A stretch of DNA of 64,000 nucleotides, from assembly GCF_009905375.1 (NCBI RefSeq), contig NC_133649.1, positions 226,569,275 to 226,633,274 of the forward strand, given 5' to 3'. Numbering within the stretch: position 1 is the first letter of the stretch; each line of letters starts with the position of its first letter. The DNA is from Apium graveolens (lineage: Eukaryota > Streptophyta > Magnoliopsida > Apiales > Apiaceae). The notes beneath the pieces were generated by a model, which worked only from the letters and a program-made list of their open reading frames with translations, made no database searches and was not told the DNA's origin. This document shows positions 1-9,063 of the stretch, one piece after another. The position numbers and the translations under genes are program-made.

Positions 1-279
1 AATGCTTACTGAGCTTTATAAGCTCACTCTTTTATGTGACTAACATTTACAGAAAATAATTTTGGAGAAGGAAGTTCAGGACGGGATAAGAATGTGATAA
101 AGTAAGGTTTAGTGAGTGTCAAGAGGCGTCTAGCATCGTGACGAAAAATGTTGTAGTATACGTATGGTTGTACTAGGTTAGGATCTTATGGTGTATCGTA
201 CCTTTTATGGTAAATTCGAGATTATTGTACGAACTTTATGTTATTAAATCAGTTTTAGATTTTGTAAGCATTTACTGAG
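1..279. other. Unassigned left edge
   Basis: No convincing coding sequence is visible. The first 40 bases, with inverted gagctt/aagctc followed by cactctt, faintly resemble the TATA-to-leader part of a chromovirus LTR, but the partner end lies outside the window, so I do not call an LTR. Confidence 0.3.
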
Positions 280-635
280 TTGTTTAGTTTATTTGGCGTT
301 CGCGGTTCGGGTTTCTGTGGACATCCCGAGGTCGGGGGCATCACAAGAGAGGTGTGCTTAGAATCGATTGAATGCAAGAATAAGGTTTTTAGGTTGTGTT
401 TGATGGGTGTAATGGATACGGGTACTTCAAGTGGGTTGATTCCCCCTTTTATAATCGAAGCCAAGTTATGATTAATGGTTTATTAAGAAGAGTTCGTAAT
501 AATGAAGAAGGAAGCTTTGGCGTGAAGAGGGTTAAACTTGTTGACGATGCATCAAAATGGAAGAAAGAAGCAAAGAAATGGAAATATTTTTGTTGGTTTC
601 TACTATTCTGTATTGCTTTGTTATGGTTGAACTAG
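280..635 (+). pseudogene. GRF-type zinc-finger small protein, frameshifted fragment
   Basis: Two overlapping reading frames together look like the small plant GRF zinc-finger proteins: a CGHP start (near 317-330), then the CFDGCNGYGYFKWVDS stretch (about 393-440) with the FKWVD signature. A basic segment and a hydrophobic C-terminal helix (WKYFCWFLLFCIALLW, about 580-630) follow, as in the membrane-tailed members. The first frame and the second are offset near base 390, so a one-base indel has broken the gene or an intron has been misjudged. GRF fingers bind zinc and often single-stranded nucleic acid in other proteins; the role of these short plant forms is not known to me. It runs convergent to the Mutator-like transposase ending near 1033, so it may be a second gene of that element. 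Confidence 0.6.
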
Positions 636-1032
636 AATAATCATGTGGACCTAGAATAAAATTTGTAATGGATACATTCAGTTCTATGATTATGTATTGT
701 ATTTGATGAAGTTATGTTTGCATAATGTAATGGAAATTAGGCAGTTCAATGAATAAAAGTACCAAACATTTTCCAACATCATTCATTACAAACAAGTTAA
801 GATAACATTGTCATTACATTTGATGCATCAAGTACAGTACCAAAATACTAGGGCAACAATTGTCAACATCCGGTTAACATAATAATACTAGTTGTAATTC
901 AGCCCAACTTGTTATGGTTACAACCAACTGAATAGTACCAAAATAAATATGGTTACAACCATTTGAACTAGTTTAATGAGACTGCCAAAGTAGTTGACCA
1001 AAAGTAGTAGCAAAATTTATATTAGTTGTAAT

Positions 1033-2781
1033 TCAAGGCTTCCAAGGCTTCTTCTTGGCACTTTGTTTTGCCTGCATTGTAGGCTCGGTTTCTTTAGTCT
1101 TTGTAGGAGCCTAAATTTGTGTTTTTTACTCTCTTTGAAGCCTTCAAACCTTTCAAGGTAGTAAATCCCCTGGCCTCTGTCTCTCTCATTGGACTTTTTT
1201 CCTGACTTTGTATAGACCTTTTAGCTCTCTTGGGCCTAGAATTAGAAGCACCTTCCCCCTGGGCCTGTTGGGCCTCAGTGCTTTCATTGTGGTCCATTTC
1301 ATGAGGGTGCTCAATTTCAGGCCTATGCTAATTTGGCACTTGTTTCTAGACAAAACAGAAACACTAGATATCTAAGCATAATGTTTAAAAAGTGCATAAA
1401 AGGTAATAAATTACTTAATGACACTTTACAAGTTCTTGAATTATGTCCCTCTTTACCACAATTCTTACATTTGACTGTTGTCTTTCCCTCAGTGAATTCT
1501 TTGCCTCTGCTTCAGTCTTCTTCTTGTAATCATTTTTCTGCAATATTATCCTTAATAAATACAATGCCATCATTAGAAGTAATAAATAGAATTAGACGTG
1601 GCCCTTACACTAGCTGCACAACTTCTCCAGTTCTGTCATTGGTATTTACAATAAGTGCAGTACACTCTTCCTGCTCATTTTAGTCGGGTCTTTTGGAATA
1701 TCATTAATGGTGTTCCTTTTTTTTCTTAGGCCTACTAGTTGAAATTTTCACATTAGGTGGTAAAGGCATGGGCTCAGGTGTGTCCTCCCAAAAGTCCGGA
1801 CCAACAATTGGGTCAAGACACTTAGGTGACCAATAATTTTACAAACATATCACTGGAGGAAGTTGTTCTAAAAGTTGACATTGACCATTGTTCTCTTGGC
1901 TTTTGCATTAGCCAGTCAAAACACTTAGATGTAATCTAACAAAAATATTAACACATTTAGATATGGAATATGTTAACACATTTAAAGATGACAAAAGTTA
2001 AAATATTACCTCCTTTATCTCATTCATGAACAAATTAAACTCCCAAATTGTGGAAGCCTGAGCTGCTTTTCATAACAGATGTCTCAATGTTATGCCCTTG
2101 TGTTCCTTGTGCATATTTTGAAATAGGTGCATAACACTAAATCTGTGTTTAGCTTGAGGGACCACAATTTTCAAAGCATTGATCAAGCACTATAATATTT
2201 GGAGAAAAGAAAAATAAATAACAAAATTAAAATGCCAAAATTAAAGAAACAATAGTCAATGCATTATTTGTATCTTCTGCCTATCAGGAAAAAAAGTCCA
2301 TTCCTTGTCAATCAGGATCTTAATGTCTTGGCAAGGAAATTGCAGAAACTAAGTCCATGAGTCTGTATTCTCAGCCTTCACCATAACCCATGCCACTGGA
2401 CATATTCCCTCATTTGCATCAATACCAACAACTGCCAGGTTGGCTGCCAGGAGTTCACCCCCATGGGGTCCCTTGAGGTGGCATCTATCAAGCCCCATTA
2501 TCTTTCAGCAACTTTCAGTAAATGCCTTTTTGAGTGGGCCTAAGCACACATACATCCTCATATACCGGCCCCTTTCAGCACCTGGTTCTGGATTCTCAGT
2601 TAAAATTTTCACTATCGTCTCAGGAAGCACTCTCTTCAATTCATGACCATATTTCCAGACCTGATTGTATTGCTCAGAATATGTTCCATTTATCTTGATG
2701 AGAGCCCTTGCCTTTGCTCTATATACATCATGCTTGCTAATATGACATTTCAGATCTTTGTCAATTTTTTGATGGAAGGCA
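1033..2781 (-). pseudogene. Mutator-like (mudrA-type) transposase, C-terminal part
   Basis: Minus-strand remnant of a MULE transposase. Reading down from 2781 it shows the region that precedes the catalytic domain (KCHISKHDVYRAKARAL, about 2690-2750). Next comes the start of the DDE region (GLD-CHLKGPHGGELLAANL then GIDANEGICPVAW, about 2390-2490) and, much later, the terminal CCHC knuckle KCKNCGKEGHNSRTCK (about 1421-1470). A Lys-rich tail ends at the stop at 1033-1035. Several in-frame stops and shifts lie between about 2300 and 1500, so it is not functional. The upstream half lies at 17079-18275; the two were separated by the retrotransposon at 2787-17073. Family knowledge: MULE transposases cut and paste elements with about 9 bp target duplications. 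Confidence 0.85.
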
Positions 2782-2786
2782 TTGAT
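2782..2786. repeat. Target-site duplication (left copy) of the chromovirus
   Basis: TTGAT immediately before the 5' LTR; the same five bases follow the 3' LTR at 17074-17078. This marks one clean insertion into the MULE transposase gene. Confidence 0.95.
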
Positions 2787-4969
2787 TGTAATAACCCCCA
2801 AAATTTTCAACTTTTTGTAACCCTTGTGAATAGTGTTTTTGCTGAATGAGAAAACTTTTCATGCCACACTATGTAGGGGTTCTGTTATTGATCTTCTGGG
2901 ATATTATTAGTACTCTATGTGGTATATAAGTGTATGTAAAGATCGTCAGAATCCAATTTCCGAACACTTGGATTTTTCCCGGAAATCCACTAGATACGGA
3001 AAGGATTGAGTATAAGGTAACAGGATAAAAATGATTTAAATTAAAGGATTATAATAGAGGATCATAAAAAGGAATATAATGTATTGAGAAAGGTTAAGGG
3101 AACCTAAGTAATAAGATCCCGGGTATGATCCTTCAAACGATAAACGAGAACGAAAGTTAAGCGAACCGTATAACAGATCAGAGGTCATTAGGCAAACGAT
3201 TAGGAAGTTAAGCAAAGGGATTAGAGGGAGTGATGTCACCCAACCAATGAGAGGAGGACAAGGAGGGAAAGATGACATCACAACATGACATAGGCATGAC
3301 ATGGGAAGGAAGGAGGTGTGGTTGAATGAGAACCACACAAATTCAAGGGCAACAAGGTAATTAACTAAATCAAACACAAAAACAAGTCAACCAAGCCAAG
3401 CAAAATCATTTTTCATCAAAATCAAAAAGAAACCAAGGCATTGTTCATCTTTTGCTCTCGACTTTTTAGCTTTTTAAAGGGCAAGAATTTCAAAATCAAG
3501 ATCCAAGCCTCCTAAATTGGTGAGTTAATTCCCTAATCATCTTCATGCTTAGTTAGGGCTATATCATGAGTTTAAGCCATCAATTCCTTCTCCATCTTCT
3601 TCATTTAATCAAAGAAGAAGACTATGAATAGTGTTTTCAAGTTTTTAACTTGAAATTTTTCTTGTTTTCCTTGAAGATCCAAGCATTCCTAAGACTTCTC
3701 AAAGCTTCTTAAGGCTTTCTAGCTCCTCCCACCACTTCAAGGAAGGTATATCATCTCCAAACCCTAGATTCCTATGTATTATAAGATGATTTTGATTAGT
3801 AGGGTGATATTGTAGCTTGATGTTGTGATTTAGAGTTTGGGATTTGAAAGGGTATTGAATTGGAATGGTAAATGTTGTTGTTTTGATTAAAAGAACTTAA
3901 GTATGGTTAAAGTTAAGCTTAGGCATAAGTATGAATGTTAAAATTGAATTGGTTGGGGTTGTTATGATGTGATAAGGATGGATGTTGGTTGTATGTTGGA
4001 TTTGAGGTTGAATTGGGTTGGTTTTGAATGGTTTAAAATTGGGAAATCGCGTAAACATAGTCGTCGTAATGTCTGATTTTCTTTAGACTGTTTTTGTGCA
4101 TAACATTAGGACCCGAGAACCCCCTGCTAGATTAGGACCATTGCCATGTTTAGATAGCTCATGTTACGAGCTTCGTTTTGATATGTAGTTCGTTCGATTC
4201 CGATGCACGGTTTAGGAGAAACGACCGTTTCATGTAACGGCGTTTCGCGAACGAAACTTTTCCCCTCGCCTTACTTTGAAACATAGGTTAAAGACCAAAA
4301 AGGGTTAATTAATGTATGAAACATTTATGGTAAGTGTGTTAGGCAGTTGGTAAGACACTCGCGAAGGAATCGCCTTAAAACTCGTAAAGGTTAAATTATT
4401 AAAAATGGTGAAGCCGAGGGTACTCGAGTGACTTAAGAGAATCAGTAAGCGCAGAATAAGCGTTAGAGTCTAAGTTAGTTAAAGTATAGATTTACAAGTG
4501 ACTTTGGTTTAATTCCAACTTACTTGTTGTTTATAGGTTACCAAACTCGTCCCGAGCCTTTTATCACCCCAAGTCGCTCAGGCAAGTTTTCTACCCGTTA
4601 TACTGTTGTTGTGATGTATATGTGTATATGCATTATCTTGCGATAGATGCATGTTGGTTATTAGCAAATGTTGTTATATATTGAAGCATGCTGCTATGGT
4701 ATATATATATGCATGCCTGTTTCGTATTCTTTCCATATATAATTGTTGATAATACCTATGCTAGAGGATAGCGGTAATTTGCATATACCCTTAGTATAGG
4801 GACCCAAAGGTGAAAATATTTTCTAAAACCGGGAGTCAAGGATCCCGAGTAGATTTTGTATATATGGATATAAATATATATATATATATATACTTATATA
4901 TATATGGTCATAGTTTTCAAAACTATTAATCGAATAAGGTTTATTCGATAACTTTAACTTTATTTTATT

Positions 4970-5290
4970 ATTGAATATTATTTCGAATATTATTCGAAGG
5001 CTTATGACTCCTTTATATTAAATGAATATTATTTTGAATATATTCATTCGAAGGCTTATGACTCCTTTATATTAAATGAATATTATTTCGAATATTATTC
5101 GAAGGCTTATGACTCCTTTATATTAAATGAATATTATTTTGAATATATTCATTCGAAGGCTTATGACTCCTTTATATTAAATGAATATTATTTTGAATAT
5201 TCATTCGAGGGCTTATGACTCAGTTTATATTATTTAATGAATATTATTTGAATATTCATTTGAGGATCTATGACTCCGATTATTTGCTGA
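4970..5290 (+). repeat. AT-rich tandem subrepeat in the 5' LTR
   Basis: About six imperfect units of 50-55 bp. Each contains a palindromic TTCGAATATTATTCGAA-like core followed by GGCTTATGACTCC and a TTTATATTAAATGAA linker. Units diverge toward the right end. The same array is in the 3' LTR at about 15110-15425. Confidence 0.85.
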
Positions 5291-5778
5291 GATATATTTT
5301 TTATTTTATTAAAGAATAAGGTGTCAATAATCAAACTTATTTTCGATTATTCAATTAAAGATAGTACTTTCATATAAGTATATCTTTGGTTATTTAATAC
5401 TCGTTTCAAGTATAAGTTTTAATACTTCTACTTCAATTATTTTTATAAAGATTATTCTTTATGGGAATATTATTTAAATAATAATATTCAGACATTTTCT
5501 AAATATTCTGGGGACTGATTTACTTCATTAAATCAGTTTTACTCCAAACACTCTTTAAAGTGTTTTCGAGTCTTCAAAATGATTTTTAAAAGTTAGAGCG
5601 GATCCCAAAACTCATTTTTATATTTAAGATCTTCCTTTTTAAGGGGATTTAAATATTCGCTCAAAACCTGAGGGATCCGGCTCTGTGGTGTATTTTATAT
5701 TCGCAACACGGTTGCAGTTTTGGTAAATGAATTGATTACTTACCCAACGTTTGGGAAGTAAGTCCATCTATTGAGTCG

Positions 5779-5875
5779 GCATAAGCAACATGGGCTCAGT
5801 GGGCGTCCATGATAGTGTAAGTGGCTCAGTGGAAGTCCATCAAATGCATAAGTGGCTGAGTGGCAGTCCAGCATA
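5779..5875 (+). repeat. Short tandem subrepeat (about 32 bp) in the 5' LTR
   Basis: Three imperfect copies of a unit containing TAAGTGGCTCAGTGG and AGTCCATCA, upstream of the TATA-like box by about 500 bp. Repeated in the 3' LTR at about 15910-16010. The position in U3 would fit enhancer-like repeats, but that is inference. Confidence 0.7.
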
Positions 5876-6382
5876 AGGTCCTATTACGACCAGGGTGATG
5901 ACCAGTGGGGAATTCGTCCATCTACTAGTAGAAAAGGTTACTTATTGGTATCTTTGCCTGATCAGCAAGATATCTGGTTTATGCCAAATTCTTTTCCTTT
6001 CCAAATTTATTGGATATTGCAATTCTGTTCATACTTTACATGATAGAGGTTTTCAGGAAATTGTATAAAGAAGATGTATATGTGGATATATATATATATC
6101 AGAACTTAATGAAGTATATCATGACTTCATTTCCTTTAATAAAATTTCAAAGATTTAATCTATTCAAATCTTGTCTTGTAGTCTCATCTATCTGATGAAC
6201 TGTTGAAAGCTCATTATACTTTGAACAGTGGTAGTTCAAGCAGCTTTTTAAATGATATAAGTATAGTGAAGTATTTGGTAACTTCATCCCTTGTTTTTAC
6301 TTAGATCTAGTAAGTAATTATCTTACGCATGATAAAAGATTCTAGTAAGTATCCATTTAGATACTTATATTATTATTATCAC

Positions 6383-6390
6383 TATATATT
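6383..6390 (+). promoter_or_regulatory. Putative TATA box of the chromovirus 5' LTR
   Basis: TATATATT in CACTATATATTATC. If transcription starts about 30 bases downstream (near 6412-6420), the first ATG in the RNA is 6455, with A at -3 and G at +4. The copy in the 3' LTR is identical around this box. Confidence 0.55.
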
Positions 6391-6454
6391 ATCTTGCGAG
6401 CTGTAAGGCTCACTCTTGCTTTATTTCTTCATCACACAACAACAGTTAGGAAAG

Positions 6455-6541
6455 ATGGCCAGACTCCAGCAGACCCAGCGCAAGCGCGTGGGAAGCGTCC
6501 CGCGTCTTCCCGATGATGTTGTAGCTGCTATAGCTGCAGAG
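6455..6541 (+). CDS. Putative LTR-encoded first exon of the accessory ORF
   Basis: An open frame starts at the first ATG after the predicted transcription start, in strong context (AAAGATGGCC), and encodes a basic then acidic/hydrophobic peptide beginning MARLQQTQRKRVG. At 6541/6542 there is GCAGAG followed by GTAGAT, a plausible 5' splice site in phase 0. If unspliced, the frame continues to a stop at 6641-6643. The same frame is preserved in the 3' LTR at about 16680. Joining at this donor to an acceptor ending at 7036 would be in frame with the acidic ORF that opens immediately there. Coding status is inferred, not shown. Confidence 0.4.
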
Positions 6542-6852
6542 GTAGATCTATTGGTAGATCAGGCATTCTATTTTGAGAATCAAATTATGTATAATTATAA
6601 CTTGTGGCAGATAATGGCAATTAACTGTAAATTTATCAAGTAATCATTTTGGGTTGTAATAACTTTTAAATTGTGGATTCAAAGACTTGTACTTATTTCT
6701 ATTTCATCTCTGAGACTATAACGGGGTGTGGTGTGTGTTAGTGTGGGGTCACAGCATAAGGTTATTATTATTAATTAAGTGAAGTGATATTGTGGAAAGA
6801 AAGACCGTGACGACCCGGATCCCTGACCCCGGATCTGGGGGTGTTACAGAAA

Positions 6853-6864
6853 TGGTATCAGAGC
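6853..6864 (+). promoter_or_regulatory. Primer-binding site (initiator Met-tRNA) of the chromovirus
   Basis: TGGTATCAGAGC begins four bases after the LTR end and matches the 3' end of plant initiator tRNA-Met. This is where minus-strand DNA synthesis would start. Confidence 0.93.
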
Positions 6865-7036
6865 TAAGCGTTATAAACCTCAGAGATGATGCGTCGATAT
6901 AATAACAAACTCACAAAGATAATAAGAACTCTTGCCAAGTTCATGGTCGGACTACTTAAAGTAGTGCTGACAGTTAAAACCCTTACGGGAACCCTTATAA
7001 GTATTATGATAGTAACTTAGCTCGTTTAATGTGTAG

Positions 7037-7774
7037 GCGCCTGAGATAGAGGACCCTGAGATGTTCGAGCGTGAGCATGATGAGGCATTGCTAGATGTTG
7101 AGGATCAGGAGGAGCCTGAGATGGAGGAGGATGAGGAGGACCCCTCAGAGGAGTCAGAGACGGAGGTCATTGCTATTTCAGATGAGGAGGACCCCTCAGA
7201 GGAGTCAGAGACAGAGGTTATTGCTATTCCAGATGAGGAGGACCCGGATGAGGTCCCAGTAGCTGAGGAGCGTGTTGGACCTATGGTAGTGTATGCTGGT
7301 ACCCCTTTACCCACACTTCCGGTGGTAAGAGCCCCTACCCCTCCACCACTATCTTGGATTCCTGATGATGACAGCTCAGAGACCCATACTTCCGAGCCTA
7401 GGCAGACCGAAGAGGCACCCTCAGCGGCTCCGAATTTACCACCTCTTGACCCTGCCCACAGGCAGTCTTCGTTAGCACATGGATATGTTCAGGATGTTCT
7501 GAGGACCCGAGTGGCTGTTGCCGAGGGCCAACTGGATGAGGCCAGGAGGGAGTTGGATGCAGAGAGGGCGGGTAGGCGTACCCGAGCTTATGAGACTAGG
7601 GCTTCTATACCCCGATCCTTGAGGAGGGAGCTTACGGGGATAGAGCTCACATCCCGAGCGAGGCTCAGATCGCTCCAGGGGGACAGGCATGGTAGGATCT
7701 CCAGGCGGCAGGCCGACTATATCTTCCGTCGTGCGATGGAAAGGGTATGGGAGCTGACCCGCTCCGGTGTATGA
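7037..7774 (+). CDS. Extra acidic/coiled-coil ORF upstream of gag in the chromovirus
   Basis: Open frame with first ATG at 7061 (237 codons), but open from 7037, directly after the in-frame TAG at 7034-7036 whose AG could be a 3' splice site. The N-terminal 70 residues are strongly acidic, with a duplicated DPSEESETEVIAI block. A Pro-rich middle follows, then a helical segment (EGQLDEARRELDAERAGRR) likely to form a coiled coil, and an Arg-rich C-terminus ending WELTRSGV. It is intact although gag-pol downstream is broken. I recognise no catalytic family. Its place between primer site and gag is not part of the standard chromovirus plan. Function unknown; possibly an RNA- or protein-binding accessory factor. 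Confidence 0.65.
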   Translation, partial: APEIEDPEMFEREHDEALLDVEDQEEPEMEEDEEDPSEESETEVIAISDEEDPSEESETEVIAIPDEEDPDEVPVAEERVGPMVVYAGTPLPTLPVVRAPTPPPLSWIPDDDSSETHTSEPRQTEEAPSAAPNLPPLDPAHRQSSLAHGYVQDVLRTRVAVAEGQLDEARRELDAERAGRRTRAYETRASIPRSLRRELTGIELTSRARLRSLQGDRHGRISRRQADYIFRRAMERVWELTRSGV

Positions 7775-8143
7775 TTCAGGACTGACGATGGAATAGTCTA
7801 GTTGTCTAGTTAGCCGAGGCCTTAGTAAGAGCCAATTTTCCGGGATAGTTGACTTGTATATAGCATCCCTTTTTCTGACTAGACAAATAGACTCTTGTGT
7901 ATCACTTTTGGGACAGATGACTGTAGTACTGTTGTACTTTTGACCAGATCAAACGATGTATTTCTTGCATTATGTATATATTTGTTTCCTTTGGTTCAGT
8001 TCATTAGTGACGGGATCACTGTTTTTATCATTATTATTACTGCACTTCGTATTAGAACTTTCTTAAAATAATAGAATTGCGATATACGTTCTCCCCATTA
8101 TAAGAGCTGTGCAGGGCACAATATTGTATATGATTGTGACCTA

Positions 8144-8180
8144 ACGTTGGATTTCCCAATTTTTTTTTTATTATTATCAG
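8144..8180 (+). promoter_or_regulatory. Strong 3' splice-site-like signal just before gag
   Basis: A CTAAC branch-point-like sequence (A at 8144) is followed by a T-rich tract and TTATTATCAG ending at 8180, four bases before the gag ATG at 8185. Spacing from branch A to AG is 36 bases, as usual in plant introns. It suggests gag could be translated from a spliced mRNA that removes the upstream ORFs. Confidence 0.45.
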
Positions 8181-8184
8181 AATC

Positions 8185-9027
8185 ATGCCGCCAAGAAAGA
8201 TTGGAACTAGGGCGAACCCTGGATCTGAGGACCAGGGAAGCCATAATCAGGACAATAGAAACCAAGAACACAGTGAAGAGGAAGATGAGGATTATGTGGA
8301 ACAGGATGACTCCCTGTATGAAGAGGAAGAGGAAACATATGATGTTGAGGGATTTGAGATAGAGGCTGAAGAAGGAGAAACTGAGGTTGAGCAACCAGTA
8401 CCAAACCCAGGCATGGATCCCATGGGCCAGTTCATGCAACTCCTAAGGCAGAATTTGGAACGTCAACCCAACCCACCCCCTCAAGGAAATAACAATGTTG
8501 TGGCAAACTCTTTCAGGGCTTTTAAGTCCCTTAAGCCCCCTGAGTTCCACGGATCAGCCGACCTAGTTGAGGCAAGGGCATGGTTAAAGGAAATGGAGAA
8601 ATCTTTTGAGATTTTGAGTACCGATGAGGCACAGGAGACTGTATTTGCTACCTACCTTCTGAAAGGAGAAGCTAACTACTGGTGGGAGGCCAAGAAAAAC
8701 ATGGAGACAGATGCTATTATAACCTGGGAGAGATTTAGTCAGCTGTTTCTGGGAAAGTATTTCCCGAGGTTTATGGAAAACCAGATGGAGCTCAAGTTCT
8801 TGGAGCTAAAGCAGAATAACTTGTCTGTAGCAGAGTACGAAGCGAAATTTACTGAGTTATCAAGGTTTGTGCCGGAGTTTGTGAGCACCGAGGAAAAGAA
8901 AGCTAGGAGGTTTCAGCAGGGACTGAAACCGTGGATTCAGAATAGGGTGGCAATCCTTGAGCTTACGGACTATGCCACTCTGGTGCAAAAGGCAACGATT
9001 GTAGAAGTCGGAAGTGAAAAGATGTAG
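8185..9027 (+). pseudogene. gag: Chromovirus gag (capsid part), ended by a premature TAG
   Basis: Starts MPPRKIGTRANPG at 8185 and has an acidic N-terminus followed by the conserved plant retrotransposon gag core. Recognisable parts are the FKSLKPPEFHGSADLVEARAWL stretch, a YWWEA-type motif and FLELKQNNLSVAEYEAKF. Gag forms the particle that packages the element RNA. The frame stops at TAG 9025-9027, but the same frame reopens at once and runs into the zinc knuckles, so this is a nonsense mutation, not a normal end. A CAG-to-TAG change would explain it. Confidence 0.9.
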
Positions 9028-9063
9028 AAGGAAAGAGAGAAGAAAGGAATAAAGAGGAAAAGT

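Larger units (their letters stand above)
2787..6848 (+). repeat. 5' LTR of the chromovirus
   Basis: 4062 bp, starts TGTAATAACCCCC and ends GGGGGTGTTACA. It holds an AT-rich tandem array (about 4970-5290), a second short tandem array (about 5779-5875), a TATA-like TATATATT at 6383-6390 and, 65 bases downstream, an ATG in strong context at 6455. The remaining sequence has no convincing protein-coding content; short open frames around 3036-3377 lack any recognisable pattern. Confidence 0.95.

Noticed and set aside
2505..2810. Complete 101-codon minus-strand gene
   Set aside because: Its first codons come from the LTR and only the rest is the MULE transposase; it is an insertion artefact.
3036..3377. 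113-codon minus-strand frame in the chromovirus LTR, repeated at 13176-13517
   Set aside because: It occurs in both LTRs only because they are copies. There is no known motif, and it lies antisense in U3.
4970..5290. CRISPR-like repeat/spacer array
   Set aside because: Units are contiguous, A/T-rich and diverging, with no unique spacers, inside a plant LTR.
7105..7314. Minus-strand Ser-rich frame over the acidic ORF
   Set aside because: It is the mirror of GAG/GAT-rich codons on the other strand.
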